Part shown: piece after piece, positions 20,587-30,386 of the stretch
Layout of the letters: each line of letters starts with the position of its first letter
Numbering within the stretch: the first letter of the stretch is position 1
Assembly: GCA_022539475.1 (NCBI GenBank)
Contig: VCMS01000310.1
Span: 1 to 63,884 of the forward strand
Source: Gracilaria domingensis
Taxonomy: Eukaryota > Rhodophyta > Florideophyceae > Gracilariales > Gracilariaceae
Direction: 5' to 3'
Length of the DNA stretch: 63,884 nt
Notes under the pieces: generated by a model
Seen by the model: the letters and a program-made list of their open reading frames with translations, nothing else
Told to the model about the DNA's origin: nothing
Database searches by the model: none
Program-made: the position numbers and the translations under genes

Positions 20587-22397
20587 CGCAGGCATTTGGG
20601 CCATGCGCATCTCGACTAACATTAACTCAACTAACTCTTGGAACAACGAATCTCGTGCAACACGTTTGTCTCATCGCCAGCTCTTCATTTGAACCGCCGC
20701 CGTACTAGCTTTGTAGTGCAAAGCTTTTGCTCTACAACGACGCCTTAATGCTGTTTCTTAGTCACTGGGGACCACGCGTAAGAACGGTCTTCGTTCTGAT
20801 AAACAGCGCATGTAAAGTGTCGTTTTCATTAATTCGCTGGGCAGGTCAGTTTAGCTTTCGTCACGTTGTCATGTTCTGTCTCGACTCTGGCCCGCACCAA
20901 ATTGGCGTCCAAGCAAAGCTCGATAGAGCCAAAGCTAGGAACACGCCCTCATTCCCACGAATACTGTTGCAAAGGGGAAAGTGATGCAGTGTCAGTGGGA
21001 TCTCAAGAACAGATCGATTTATGTCTCGTATCTTGTCAGAATCACATATCAATGTCTCCGGTCTTGTTTGTCTAGATCTTCTTTCTCTTCCTCTTTTTAT
21101 GCTTGTCCCCTCTGTGGCCTTCTTTCGTCAGGCGTTCTCTTGCTTTTTCACCAATGCCGCTTTCCTTTCTTTTCCTTGTCAACGGGTGTTGGGCAATCAT
21201 TTCGTGTAATAACAAGATCAACGTTTCATTAAGGACGATGCATGGCCTGTTGTCGATAATAGCGAAGTAAGGTGTCCTTTGGGTGACTTGTATCAACCGC
21301 TCACACATACAGAAGTGTACTGAACCAACAGAATAAGATTTTGTCCTTCGGTTATTGCAACATGTTTGATTTAATAGAGCAGACATTCGACTGATTCACG
21401 AGATAGCTTTTTTGCCTTCGAGTAAGGGTTAACAGCTTGGCATAAATTGCTCTCTCCGTAATAGTGAAAGAAATCGTACAAGTAAGCAATTCGTTTATGG
21501 TTTCGTGTGATGGTTCTCCTCTTTTAGCATTTGCGCAAAGTGTCGCAATTGAAACAAGAATTTGAAGCTAGCAATTGACAAAAGCTTCCGTTGTCGTCTT
21601 TGGCCTCCGCACGAGTGACGTACCCAAGACCTATTTTGCCTCATTCAATGTGTGTAAGAGAGAGAAGTTTGCCGTCATTTGACCCACATTCTTATCCAAG
21701 AATGCCGTAGCACGTTAGAGATTGTAGCAGCTGTCGGCTTAGAATTCGTGGAGCGCATGCAGACACGCTGCGGAAAGACATTTGTCTCAGCATTCGTTCT
21801 TCTATCATATTGTAGAGCGAAGCAAGTATGTCAGTATTGTATGTACGAGTTCTACACAGTGAAATCTCTCTCTCTTGATTTTTTATGGGAATAATAGCCT
21901 AATTATGGCGTACCAAAGAGCGCTTCTGTTCAAAGAAATGATGTCTTACAGTGCAATCTATTTTGTAACTTTTGGCGCATGTGCTTATTATTGCGCTGAG
22001 AAGGCGTGCGCTCGCATAGCGCAGTACGGGTAGCTACAAGAATGCCGCCCCAAAGGCACATGCTGAGCAATTCAGATTTAGAACTGCAAATCTTGCGAGG
22101 TGCGTAGTTTGCCCCGACCAGATTTCTGTGCAGATCTTCCATCTATGCGGTCATGTAAATCATCTTGTCTCTCTAACAATGCTGTTCGACTTCAAAACTC
22201 TATCGAAGTTCAGCGTACAAGAGCACTAGGCAGTTTTTTCCGGACACCTAAACTTTGCAGTACAGATATCCGTAGGTCGTAATTTCCTCTGAATGATTTG
22301 TAACCACCTTTCCCAATCGCCGTGCTTCTCTCGCATGATCAAGCGTCGTCCTTATGCCAGTCGATAGTAACACAAACTGTCGCATGGTAAAACGAAT
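20587..22397. other. Spacer, no supported gene
   Basis: Short frames on both strands have no recognisable motif. The pyrimidine-rich stretch at about 21075-21180 explains several of them. It probably contains degraded flanking sequence of the captured genes. Confidence 0.4.
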
Positions 22398-23345
22398 ATG
22401 GTTCTCCTATATCAAGCCTTTTTAACGTATCCTCTTTCGATCGCCAACCCTGCTCTGAAGCATCACTGTTTTGGACACAATTCTTCTGCATCCGCTCGAG
22501 GACCACCAGCCCCACAAGTTCCCTGTGAAGGATATAAGCACGCTCGTGTCATTGTCGTGGGAGGCGGGGCCGCCGGTCATCTCGCTTCTATAGTCTGTGC
22601 CACGAATTGCGAAGCCAACGTCTCCATTTTAGAATCATAAATTTCTGTGCTGGAAAAGGTGCGCATCAGCGGTAGTAGTCGTTGTAATGTGTCCTCTGCC
22701 CATAATTCCCATGATATTCACGCATTTGCGGCTCACTATCTGCGTGGTTCGAATGAGATCTTGTCTGTGCTGTCTCGCTTTGGGTCGTAAGGAGTGCGCC
22801 TATTCTTCGAGGCAGAGAACGTGCCGCGTAAGGTGGAGGAAACCGGTAAGTGCGTTTCGATGTCAGATGATTCAGACACCGTCGTACGGGCACTAGTCGA
22901 AGCAGCAAACAGAGCGGGCGTTACGACGAGGCTTCGTGCGCGAGTGCGTCACATAGAAGTCATAAACGGTGTTTGCCAGCTCACCATGGCAGGACGGAAT
23001 CGATATGAAGGCGACTATTTGGTAGTTACTACTGGCGGTGCTCGAGTGTCACATTCTTGGGTGCAAAAATTGGGTCAAACTGTGGTTGATGCTGTGCTAA
23101 GCTTGTTCACCTTTGGTGTTAAAGGTAATAGTCTGCATGGCCTGACGTGCTTGTCTGTTTGCGATTTTCAAGTCCAGTTGATTCCCAAACCAAAGCCAAA
23201 ACGGCCCATACCTGGATTGATAAAACGCGGACCTGTTCTTGTAACATACTGGAGGTTTTCTGTTCCAGCCATTCTCTCGCTTTCTGCATTTGATACGCGT
23301 GTGCTGCATGAACATGGCTCCCAGATGGCTTGCTCTATCGACTAG
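22398..23345 (+). pseudogene. HI0933/BaiN-type FAD-dependent oxidoreductase relic
   Basis: A single phase runs from about 22398 to 23345 with two TAA stops (22638-22640 and about 22788) and no frameshift. It contains the dinucleotide-binding start RVIVVGGGAAGHLASIVCA (about 22545-22605), then VLEKVRISGSSRCNV (matching the family's K-V-x-(I/L)-SG-GG-RCN block with two Gly changed to Ser), LVVTTGGARVSHSWVQKLG (about 23020), and the late GPVLVTYWRFSVPAILSLSA block (TH-x-G-x-SGPA in the family, here degraded). About 45 residues before the FAD site resemble an N-terminal extension and could have been an organelle-targeting peptide. The C-terminal end is cut short. The family is common in bacteria, with plastid-associated members in algae and plants. 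It is not functional as read. Confidence 0.82.
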
Positions 23346-23864
23346 AGGCCAATTTTATCATCTGATGCCAAAATCAACAAAGTAAAAGAAGCACCATTAC
23401 GCGAAGCAAGGTTGTAGGTCATCTGCTGCCGGTTGTGGGACGAGACGGGAGCCAGATAGTTGTGGATGTGTTACACTCTCAGATTGAGAAAAGCGGGTAC
23501 AAGGTCCTGTACCTCAGAATGAGACCAACTGTTTAAGCGAGCCAAACACGAGCTTTTGTGCATATCGTAACGCAGAGGAGCGCGAAACGGACCAGGTGTG
23601 ATGAGCAGTACCGATAACTTCGATGGTTGGGTGAAGAAACATGCGGAACACATACGACACTCATCTAGTCGTCGGATGCGACCAGCTTCACCGATCACTG
23701 GCTCCAGACTACGTTCGGTCTCATCCAGGCACCAAAAATTAATTGACGGAAGAGCAACGACGGCACGTGGCCACAAAAACACAGTATTTCGACCACATTT
23801 CAATCACACGGGTCACATTTTGTAATTTTATTGACCCCATCTAGGCCAGAACCAAGCTTCGGAG
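23346..23864. other. Right end of the 11.66-kb insertion
   Basis: A short open stretch (about 23420-23536) reads VVGHLLPVVGRDGSQIVVDV, which could be a piece of another gene. Otherwise nothing is supported. The insertion ends at CTTCGGAG before GGATAT. Confidence 0.35.
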
Positions 23865-23870
23865 GGATAT
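23865..23870. repeat. Duplication GGATAT, right copy
   Basis: This is identical to 12199-12204. LTR homology to 31110 onwards begins here. Confidence 0.85.
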
Positions 23871-24509
23871 CCGTACGGGGAGAAAGCGGAACCTAAACCA
23901 GGTGGCTACGTCCAAAGCGAAGCCACTGTTTGGCCAAGACGCTCGACGTTAGCCGATACCGGAACAGTAGCACGAAACCAAACAGTAGGTGCAAGCGTAG
24001 GCTTCCTGAAGGACCCTGAGGGATAGATATGTCGAGACCAGTCGTGCTTACCCTCCGCAAGGAGTAGTGAACCTACGTAGGCAACAATATCTATAGCTCG
24101 GTCCTGAGAGACCGGACGCGACTCAGGTGAGTTTTCTTGGTGCGCTCCAGAACGCGATAGCCCGAGCCTATATATGAATCTACCGAGAATTATTAAGCTA
24201 TTACTATTGCATTTACGGTCTGTACCTTTCGAGTTTCCAACACGTGTACGACCCAGTGTCAGGGTCCTTGTGCACAACCTCGGCAGGTACACCTTGAGTA
24301 CCTACAGTACACATCGGCTACGAAGGCCAGCATCGGCTCGTGTCCGTGAGCCAGTTCCCACATTTACCTATGAAGGTTCCTGAAAATTTCTTCCAAAATT
24401 TAGCCAAAATTGGGGGTGCCATTCATAGTGTGCGCCACGTCACCCAAAGAGGTCAGTGCTCATTATAAGATTCATCTGAAACCGATAACCGAATCGTGTT
24501 TGCTCCACA
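23865..24509 (-). repeat. Element D 3' LTR, U3 part
   Basis: On the minus strand it starts TGTGGAGC at 24509 and is collinear with the U3 of the 5' LTR (31747 down to about 31105). It is preceded by a polypurine tract. It includes a TATATA stretch followed by the conserved GCTCGGG motif near 24160-24175. Confidence 0.92.
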
Positions 24510-24522
24510 TTTCTCCCTTCTT
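24510..24522 (-). other. Polypurine tract of element D
   Basis: On the minus strand AAGAAGGGAGAAA lies directly before the TG of the 3' LTR. This is the usual position of the plus-strand DNA primer of LTR retrotransposons. Confidence 0.85.
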
Positions 24523-24699
24523 AGACAAGCATTCCCGTCGCTGGCGAGGATGAGATCGCAGTCGGCGTTTGCATAAATAAACAGCACACGATGGTGGATA
24601 CTGCATTCCTGGTTTCATCAATAACAGAGCTCGCAGAGATCTTATGGTGCTCAGGACATTAGAATACAAGAGAATTTCCATCTTCAGGCAAGAACCCTT

Positions 24700-26600
24700 T
24701 TCTAACCAATCCGTTGCCGTGGGCGTCGGCATCCGCAGCTTCGCAAAGTGCGGCGTCTGGTGTTCCCGCCAGCAGCAATCCCCAACACGGTGGTCAGCCG
24801 CAAGTTCTTCCCTTTCAGGGGCCTCCGATGCAAGCCCATCAGAGATAATTTGGTGGCTTCAATTCCGCACCGCTCCCTCGAAGGCAACCGTTGCTGCAGC
24901 CAGCTTATCACCCTCCGGGCGCGCAGTACTATCAGGTCCTCGACGTTCGTGTTCCCTATCCGATTCCCATGCAGAGCTATCCTCCGAACGCAGCTCTGCA
25001 GGCTCCTGATGTTGCCTTCTTCGCTTGTAACAACGAGCAGACGATGCCGCTAACGGTGAATGTCAGGGGCTACATCTCACCCGAGTCGTTGCTCAACCGT
25101 TCGCCCCGCAGGGATGGTGTTATTTTCTCACAGGTCCGTGGATCCACCCGACAGCGGTTAACGACAAGGCCGTTATTGATTCGTATGCCGATGCAAACGG
25201 AATGCTCTTGGGTGGGATTTGACGCGACATGGTGCGCTCTCGCGATTGGTAGACCCGCATAGCGGTTGAACCTAACTTGATCTTCCGCGCGCGAGGCGAA
25301 TCGATGGATACTGCTCGAGGAGATATGGCACGCCTAGCGCACGAGCGAGTGCACCGAATTCGGGGAGAGCAAGCCGTTCCGCCGGAGTTTGACTTCGATA
25401 TTTCTCAATACTGTGCGTACGGTGAACGCTCTTATGGAGATGCTTTAACCGAGTTTCCGGAAGCTGAGTTTCGTGCCGACAAGCCGAGGATCGATCCCGA
25501 TATGCTCTTGTGGAGTCGTTCCCTTCTTAGGGCTGAGTTGCGATACCTTCGTAGGCGTCTTAACAGAGATCTGTTCGACTTTGAGAGCCGATTTCTGTTC
25601 CAGAGAGGTATGCGTTCCCGAACGGGCTACCTGGTTCCTTATCTACACTTGGAGACGAAGTGTCTGCGTCATAACGCATTGCCTTCTCGGTTTGTTCGTC
25701 CCTCCTGGTGTAGTGGTGTTGACGTCCGCCGAGGGTGCTTTGCGGAGCTCTCTCCGTCGATCTATTACATCGGTTCTCGATTGATTGGAGATTCGCATTC
25801 AGCCACCACCAGGGCCCAGTAACCCCACTGGGCCTTGGTGGTGGCTGAATGCGGTGCCCGCGTAACAGCTCATCTTCTTTGGGATGTTTATGACCATTAT
25901 AGAATCTGGTACTTGCCTTTTCTGCTCCGATGAATTATCAACCGGCCTGATTTGACTATCCCTTTGGGCTCGGAAACGAACCAAGACGAGGTCGGAACTC
26001 TTTTGATGGCGATAGAACGCGTTAACTGGGACCAAGTTCCTGTGCACTGGCAGCCCGATTGGAGTCCAGGATGGAATGATCGATCGCCAGGACGAGCTGC
26101 TACCCGCTCGGAAGTTTGAATGTACTATGATCCGTGGAAATAGCAGTTCATTCCGAAACAACCGGCCGAAGCCATGTCGCAGGTCCAGAGGGCGGTTCTA
26201 GTTGGTCACACTATGAGGTTTGTCTTCCCTGAGGACTACGATCGGCCCATTGACTGGGATGATCCAGCGTCAGACCACAGCTAGGACGTCAACGACGATT
26301 GCCAAGCCCTTTTGCTAGGCTTGCCGAGCCCGTCACGAGTTGGAACGCTGAATCCGGCACGAGGAGCGCAGGCCCCGGCAGGGTGGAATACCACTACACC
26401 GTCTGCGGGTACTGTGTCGAACCAAGTGCGGGCTCTTCGCCCTAGCCTGATAGGCATGGGGTGCCGAATCCGGAGGATATGACCGATACGGCGCAGATGA
26501 CGGCGCTGGCCAACCAGTACCTGAGTCAGAACCCGAGCCTAGGTGGCGCTGGGCTCTCTACGGGATCGCGCCCAGTAGCGGTGGCTTTCGCTGTAGCTTG
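24700..26600 (+). pseudogene. Antisense accessory gene of element D (unknown family), decayed
   Basis: The gene lies between the chromodomain and the 3' LTR of D, on the strand opposite to gag-pol. One phase starts near 24705 as a Pro/Gln/Ser-rich segment (SAASGVPASSNPQHGG, QGPPMQAHQ), passes a stop at 24846-24848, and continues through VLDVRVPYPIPMQ, CNNEQTMPLTVNVRGYISPE and TGPWIHPTAVNDKAVIDSYA. After a frame change come the 25277-25822 block (PEFDFDISQYCAYGERSYGD, then ALPSRFVRP, YYIGSRLI) and, past a hairpin, NDRSPGR, YYDPW, RFVFPEDYDRPIDWDD and a terminal MTDTAQMTALANQYLSQNPS ending at about 26600. The blocks EFDF, ALPSR(F/Y)VR, YYIGSRLI, NRSPGR, DPW and P(E/D)DY recur in order in element B on its antisense strand, which shows this is a conserved gene. 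No known domain is recognised; a nucleic-acid-binding or structural role is only a guess. Confidence 0.75.
25795..25852. repeat. 26-bp hairpin inside the antisense gene of D
   Basis: GCATTCAGCCACCACC... (25795-25820) pairs with 25827-25852 around the loop AACCCC with one mismatch. It interrupts the coding sequence right after the YYIGSRLI block. It may be a small fold-back insertion or a locally inverted duplication. Confidence 0.92.
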
Positions 26601-26866
26601 AGACGTTTTTGAGAAAACCAAACCCATTAGGGGTACCTTCCTTCTGCTAGTCCTTTGTGAGGCATCTTCATCTTCTTCTCCTCGACTGCGAGCTTCATCT
26701 TCATCTTCACTTCCCTCTCAGAATACTTCTTAGCCATACGTTGCCTTTCTTAGATCTTCCTCTGCTTCTACTTTGTGGCAATACCGTTTGACGGTACTGA
26801 ACCGACAGCTCGGTGTCACAATTCTTTCTCTTAATTTACATATGGGAGCCCCTCCTTCCATACCCC
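26601..26866. other. Spacer between the antisense gene and pol of element D
   Basis: The two genes converge here. The plus strand shows repeated TCTTCATCTTC (26665-26710). No gene is seen. Any 3' ends of both transcripts should fall here. Confidence 0.4.
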
Positions 26867-27199
26867 TCAGAGTCCTTTACACCTAATCACAGAGCGGTGT
26901 CGCTCACCACAGTAGGATACCGGTAGCGGTCTAATGCTCCTGGGCATTATCCAGGGATGCGGGGAGTTCCCTACGTGTTCCGCGATATTATGAGATACCT
27001 TCGACCTCGGAAGGTGCTCGATAGGCTCCCATGTGTTGTCCGCTGAGGGAGAGCCATAACAACGGATTCGGTAAAGTAGCGTCCCGTCGTGGGCATAGTA
27101 GTCGTTTACGATGCGGTCGATGACGAATTCGAAAAGTTCTTTTCCGTCTTCGGACATCGCTTCGGTTCTTCTCGCCATAGGGCTCGCGTGGGCCTTCAC
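26867..27199 (-). pseudogene. Chromodomain at the C terminus of D integrase
   Basis: On the minus strand the frame contains FEFVIDRIVND, then LLYRIRCYGSPSADNTWEPIEHL. This matches the chromodomain pattern (Y/F-E-V-x-x-I, then Y-x-V-x-W-x-G, then TWEP-x-x-x-L), with the aromatic W of the middle strand replaced by C. Chromodomains at this position define chromoviruses and can direct integration toward modified histones. The region between here and the integrase core (27200-28788) is degenerate but follows the same strand. Confidence 0.85.
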
Positions 27200-28788
27200 T
27201 CCAATGAGTACAGAAGGGGGGTTTTTGGGTCACGTCCGGTCTCGGAGACGCTGTGTGAGGGCACCACGATGGTAACGGCCGTCGTGACGGAGATGCAGTA
27301 AGTTCCGAATTCGGTGCTCGATTTCTTCTAGAGTGGTCTCAACCGAAATCTCTCTGCATCGGGAGGTCTTCATTTTCTATCGCTTGCCCAAAAGACGACA
27401 GGCCGACGAACGGTGTGGTCTCGAATTCAAGTGTAGTGTCCTTTTCGATGGGGAAAAGCCGTTGTGACGGAGAAGTTTGCGACTCGCTCAGTGAGCAAGG
27501 CGGCGGATTGCCGGGATACGACGCCGTTTCAATCCATCGTCATTGGCTGGTCGTGGGGACACGTGCGTCACACGTACCGACAACGGTTCAAATTTTTGCC
27601 TGAAAACGCTGAAAGGCCACGGGGCGGCACGTACGCTCGCTACGGCGCGTGATTACAGTCACCAATCTCCTTTCTCCCACCTGTGCGGCCACGCATGCAT
27701 GCCACGGACGTGGACTTTACAGCCTTGTTTCGGGCGCCGCACTTTGCATTCTAGCGTGCTTCGTGTCTGCCCCATAGGATTGCTTCTGCCTTCGTCCTCC
27801 GGCTTTCCGGCTTCAACTTCCAGTTTGTCCCGCTTTCTTCGCTTCCTACAGGCCGCTCCCTTTGTAATTCTTGTCCGCTTACCCCATAAATGGGTGCGCT
27901 GATGCTGCTTTCGCCGGTCTCTCGGCACTTTGCGCATTACGCGGGCGCCTGGCGATGCGATTCATGGGTTTGGACATGTTTCCAACGTGCTTGCTAACCT
28001 GAGATGCATCTTCCTCTTCCTGGGTTCCTTCTTCCGTACTGGCAGTGGTCCTTGCCGGGTCGGCGGTTGCTGTGTGCATTGCCACGTTAGCATTACGATT
28101 CAGAGCTTGGGTTTCTGTCTCTGTCAACGACAGTGTGTGCCTCCTCTAGGTCTTGACGATGCCGAAGAAGCTGATATACGAGAACGATTTGAGCGATTTC
28201 CCGTTTCTTCCCGTCCTTACGGTGCGATACGTTAGCCTCAGAAATAACCGTGTGCGGTGGGTGAAGTCTATTTGAGACAGTAGCCGTAACCCGAGGGAGG
28301 GTAGGGTTACCTTTGAGTGCCTCCGTTATTTCAGGTAGATCAAAAAAGACCGCGCTGCCGGTGAGGAAGAACCGAGGATCTATGAACTGTGTCGTCCGAG
28401 CGTTCGGTGTCATCCTAGGGAGCAGATTCAGGGTTACCGGGTACTGGTGTTGAAACGACTTCCTGGAGAGAGCTCGGAGCGCGGTAGACGCGATCATGAG
28501 AAACCCGCTCGTGCTGGTTGTTAATATCCAGTACGACGGTGTTTTCCTGTGTGGAAACTACCCGGTGGGGTCTACTCGCAATTGGCGAAAGCTTGTGGCG
28601 CCGTTTCTTTTTAGGATTGTACTACTCTTTACGCGGAAACATGTAATGCCCTTCCCTGGGCTGAGGTAACGGCCTCGGAGTTCGGCTATCGAAGTGCCGC
28701 TTGTATGAATGTTGGGCTTTCTCCATCGAGTGTCTAGCAACAGGTACCAACTGGGTAAGCCACTTCTTCTAGGCTTTCCGATACATAC
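27200..28788 (-). pseudogene. Integrase C-terminal region of element D, degenerate
   Basis: Minus-strand fragments such as 28093-28497 (FIDPRFFLTGSAVFFDLPEI, then NPTLPRVTATVSNRLH) and 28558-28740 lie between the integrase core and the chromodomain. In element B the same interval also holds about 1.6 kb. The long distance suggests an extended linker in this lineage. No GPY/F module could be read with certainty. Confidence 0.5.
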
Positions 28789-29358
28789 CTAATCCAATGT
28801 TGGTTGCGCTCCAATTGCCAGTGGTAGCGGTACTCGCCACAGTACCAACTCGAATGGTGATAATGACGTTACGCTATCAACCTGGGTGTTGTAAGCGTAG
28901 GTTATTGCGTCTGTATATAGGTCCCAAGTTTTGGGGTGATCCGCGACATAGGATCTCAAAGTTCCGAGTATAGTTCGGTTAAATGTTTCTACCTGCCCAT
29001 TCTCCTCGGGATGATATGTCTTCACAAACAAATTCCTTATATCCAGGATTCGGCATACGCCTTGAAAGAACTTAGATGTGAATTCTGAGCCAGTATCGGA
29101 CAATAGCTGTACCGGCGGTCCATAGACAAACACCGAGTGGGTCACAAAGGCTTGTGCCACAGCAGCAGCGGCAATCCGTGTAAGCGGAACTGTCCTGACC
29201 AATTTGGAGAATCTGCCAGTTATGACCAACAGGAATTGATTTCCTCTGGGGGTCTTGATGAGTTCTCTCAATATTTCGATGGCGACGAATTCCAGGGGGC
29301 GCAAGCATGGAATATATTCTACTCCTTCGAGTACTTACGGAGTTTCAAGTCATTCTTG
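28789..29358 (-). pseudogene. Integrase catalytic core of element D, inactive
   Basis: The minus-strand frame reads LRKYSKE, then APLEFVAIEIL, LLVITGRFSKL, FVYGPPVQLLSDTGSEFT and HPEENGQVETFNRTI. This is the D-D-E integrase core. The first catalytic Asp (IDIL in element B) is Glu here and there is a stop within the N-terminal part. The zinc-binding HHCC module is absent because the sequence joins gag directly near 29360. Confidence 0.88.
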
Positions 29359-29941
29359 GGTAGCCTTGGACCGCGTAGAACGGGAATTCCTTTAATGGTC
29401 ACTAGCCAAAGAATCGGAAGATGACGAGAATGACTAGCTGTCCGAGCTACTGTCGGAGTCAGAATCAGATGAATCCGAGTACTGGCGCGACTCCTTCATA
29501 GGGTTCCGAGGACTCCGCTTATCGGATCGATGTACAGAGGCCTCTGATTCGGATTTATTCCGTTCCGCGGTTACTAAATCTTCATCCATCCGGATAACTG
29601 CATCCAGATTGTCCAACCTGGCTTGCAATCGTTGCCTCTCGATACGAGACTCTTGAACCGTTTATCGCTACTAGTCAACGAAAGCCTGCAAGGTTCCGAA
29701 ACTTTCTAAGAAAAAGTTCATTTCCTGCCTCAGAAGGCGAATATCTCCTGAGACTTCCCTAACTTGGACGTGTTCCAGTCTCTCTAAGGTCCTTCACGTC
29801 GTCCTTGAGGGCCCTATGGGCAATATCGGCACTATCCATTCGGGCTATCAGACTTCTTATAGCCAGCGGGTTTTGTGCTCAAAAGGGAGCCGAAGACGGT
29901 GTGTCCGCTACCCGTGGCCGTTTTGTCGCTCGAGGAGTCAT
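29357..29941 (-). pseudogene. gag remnant of element D, fused by deletion to integrase
   Basis: From ATG at 29941 (MTPRATKRPRVADTP) the minus strand follows B gag with many breaks. The clearest part (29434-29628) is LDNLDAVIRMDEDLVTAERN followed by an Arg/Ser and Asp/Ser-rich stretch, matching LYTLEATIRMDEEAEAAGRN in B. It ends at about 29365 (STRSKAT), where the matching B sequence is at about 54410. The next bases match B integrase at about 58755. About 4.3 kb is therefore deleted. Confidence 0.8.
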
Positions 29942-29977
29942 GGGAACAACGGCCTCATGGTGTCCTTCACCCAATCC

Positions 29978-30386
29978 CAGTGAACCAAGGTGATGTACGT
30001 CCGATGCACACTGGATTTTACGGATGTACGTTAGAGACACGAAACATGTTTCATGGATGTCCGTAAAAGATGTAACCTGGATGCCTCACAGATGTACAAT
30101 AGTATGTCCATTAGATATCCATCTGATGTGTAAAACATGCTCGTTGGATTTCTCAGAAATCTGGCGTATCCAGTGGATATATTATTGCACATCTGACCTA
30201 CATCTACGGGATATAATATGGACATCCAATAGACATCTTTTACGCTCATCTGCATGACATCTTGAGTATATCTGATGTATATCTTATGTACATCCAGGAT
30301 GTCCATCAGATGCGCATTAGACGGCCTTCGGATGTCCTATACGGAACATTTCATGGGCATCCAATGAACATCATTGTGTTTCACTG
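29978..30386. mobile_element. MITE-like insert in the leader of element D, full of GATGT/ACATC words
   Basis: It is bounded by imperfect inverted repeats: CAGTGAACC... at 29978 and, on the other strand, CAGTGAAAC... at 30386 (about 16 of 22 matches). Inside, GATGT occurs about nine times and ACATC about seven times by eye count, far above the roughly one expected, and GAAACATGTTTC (30050-30061) is a perfect palindrome. No target duplication is certain; ATCCCA flanks at 29974-29979 and 30400-30405 are possible. The CAGTGAA end resembles hAT-type ends. Short frames inside it come from the repeats, not genes. Confidence 0.6.

Larger units (their letters stand above)
12205..23870. mobile_element. 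11.66-kb insertion inside the 3' LTR of element D, carrying a transposase relic and gene relics
   Basis: The segment interrupts an otherwise continuous LTR and is flanked by the 6-bp duplication GGATAT. It holds a palindrome-rich left end, a minus-strand hypothetical gene (13819-14634), a TNP2-like transposase relic (+), an unidentified minus-strand relic, a sirtuin relic and a flavoprotein relic. No terminal inverted repeats are evident: it begins TCCTGTGG and ends CTTCGGAG. A CACTA-type element would normally duplicate 2-3 bases, so the class is unresolved. It may be a cargo-carrying DNA transposon, a composite of several insertions, or ectopic DNA captured during break repair. Confidence 0.7.

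Noticed and set aside
12205..23870. Helitron as the identity of the 11.66-kb insertion (starts with TC, no terminal inverted repeats)
   Set aside because: The right end lacks a CTRR end with a nearby hairpin, no Rep/helicase is present, and a 6-bp duplication is not expected for Helitrons.
25795..25852. Intrinsic transcription terminator
   Set aside because: There is no T-run after the stem and the organism is eukaryotic; a fold-back insertion fits better.
30024..30306. Open frames of 77 and 91 codons on opposite strands
   Set aside because: Both lie within the MITE-like insert and are made of its GATGT/ACATC repeats.
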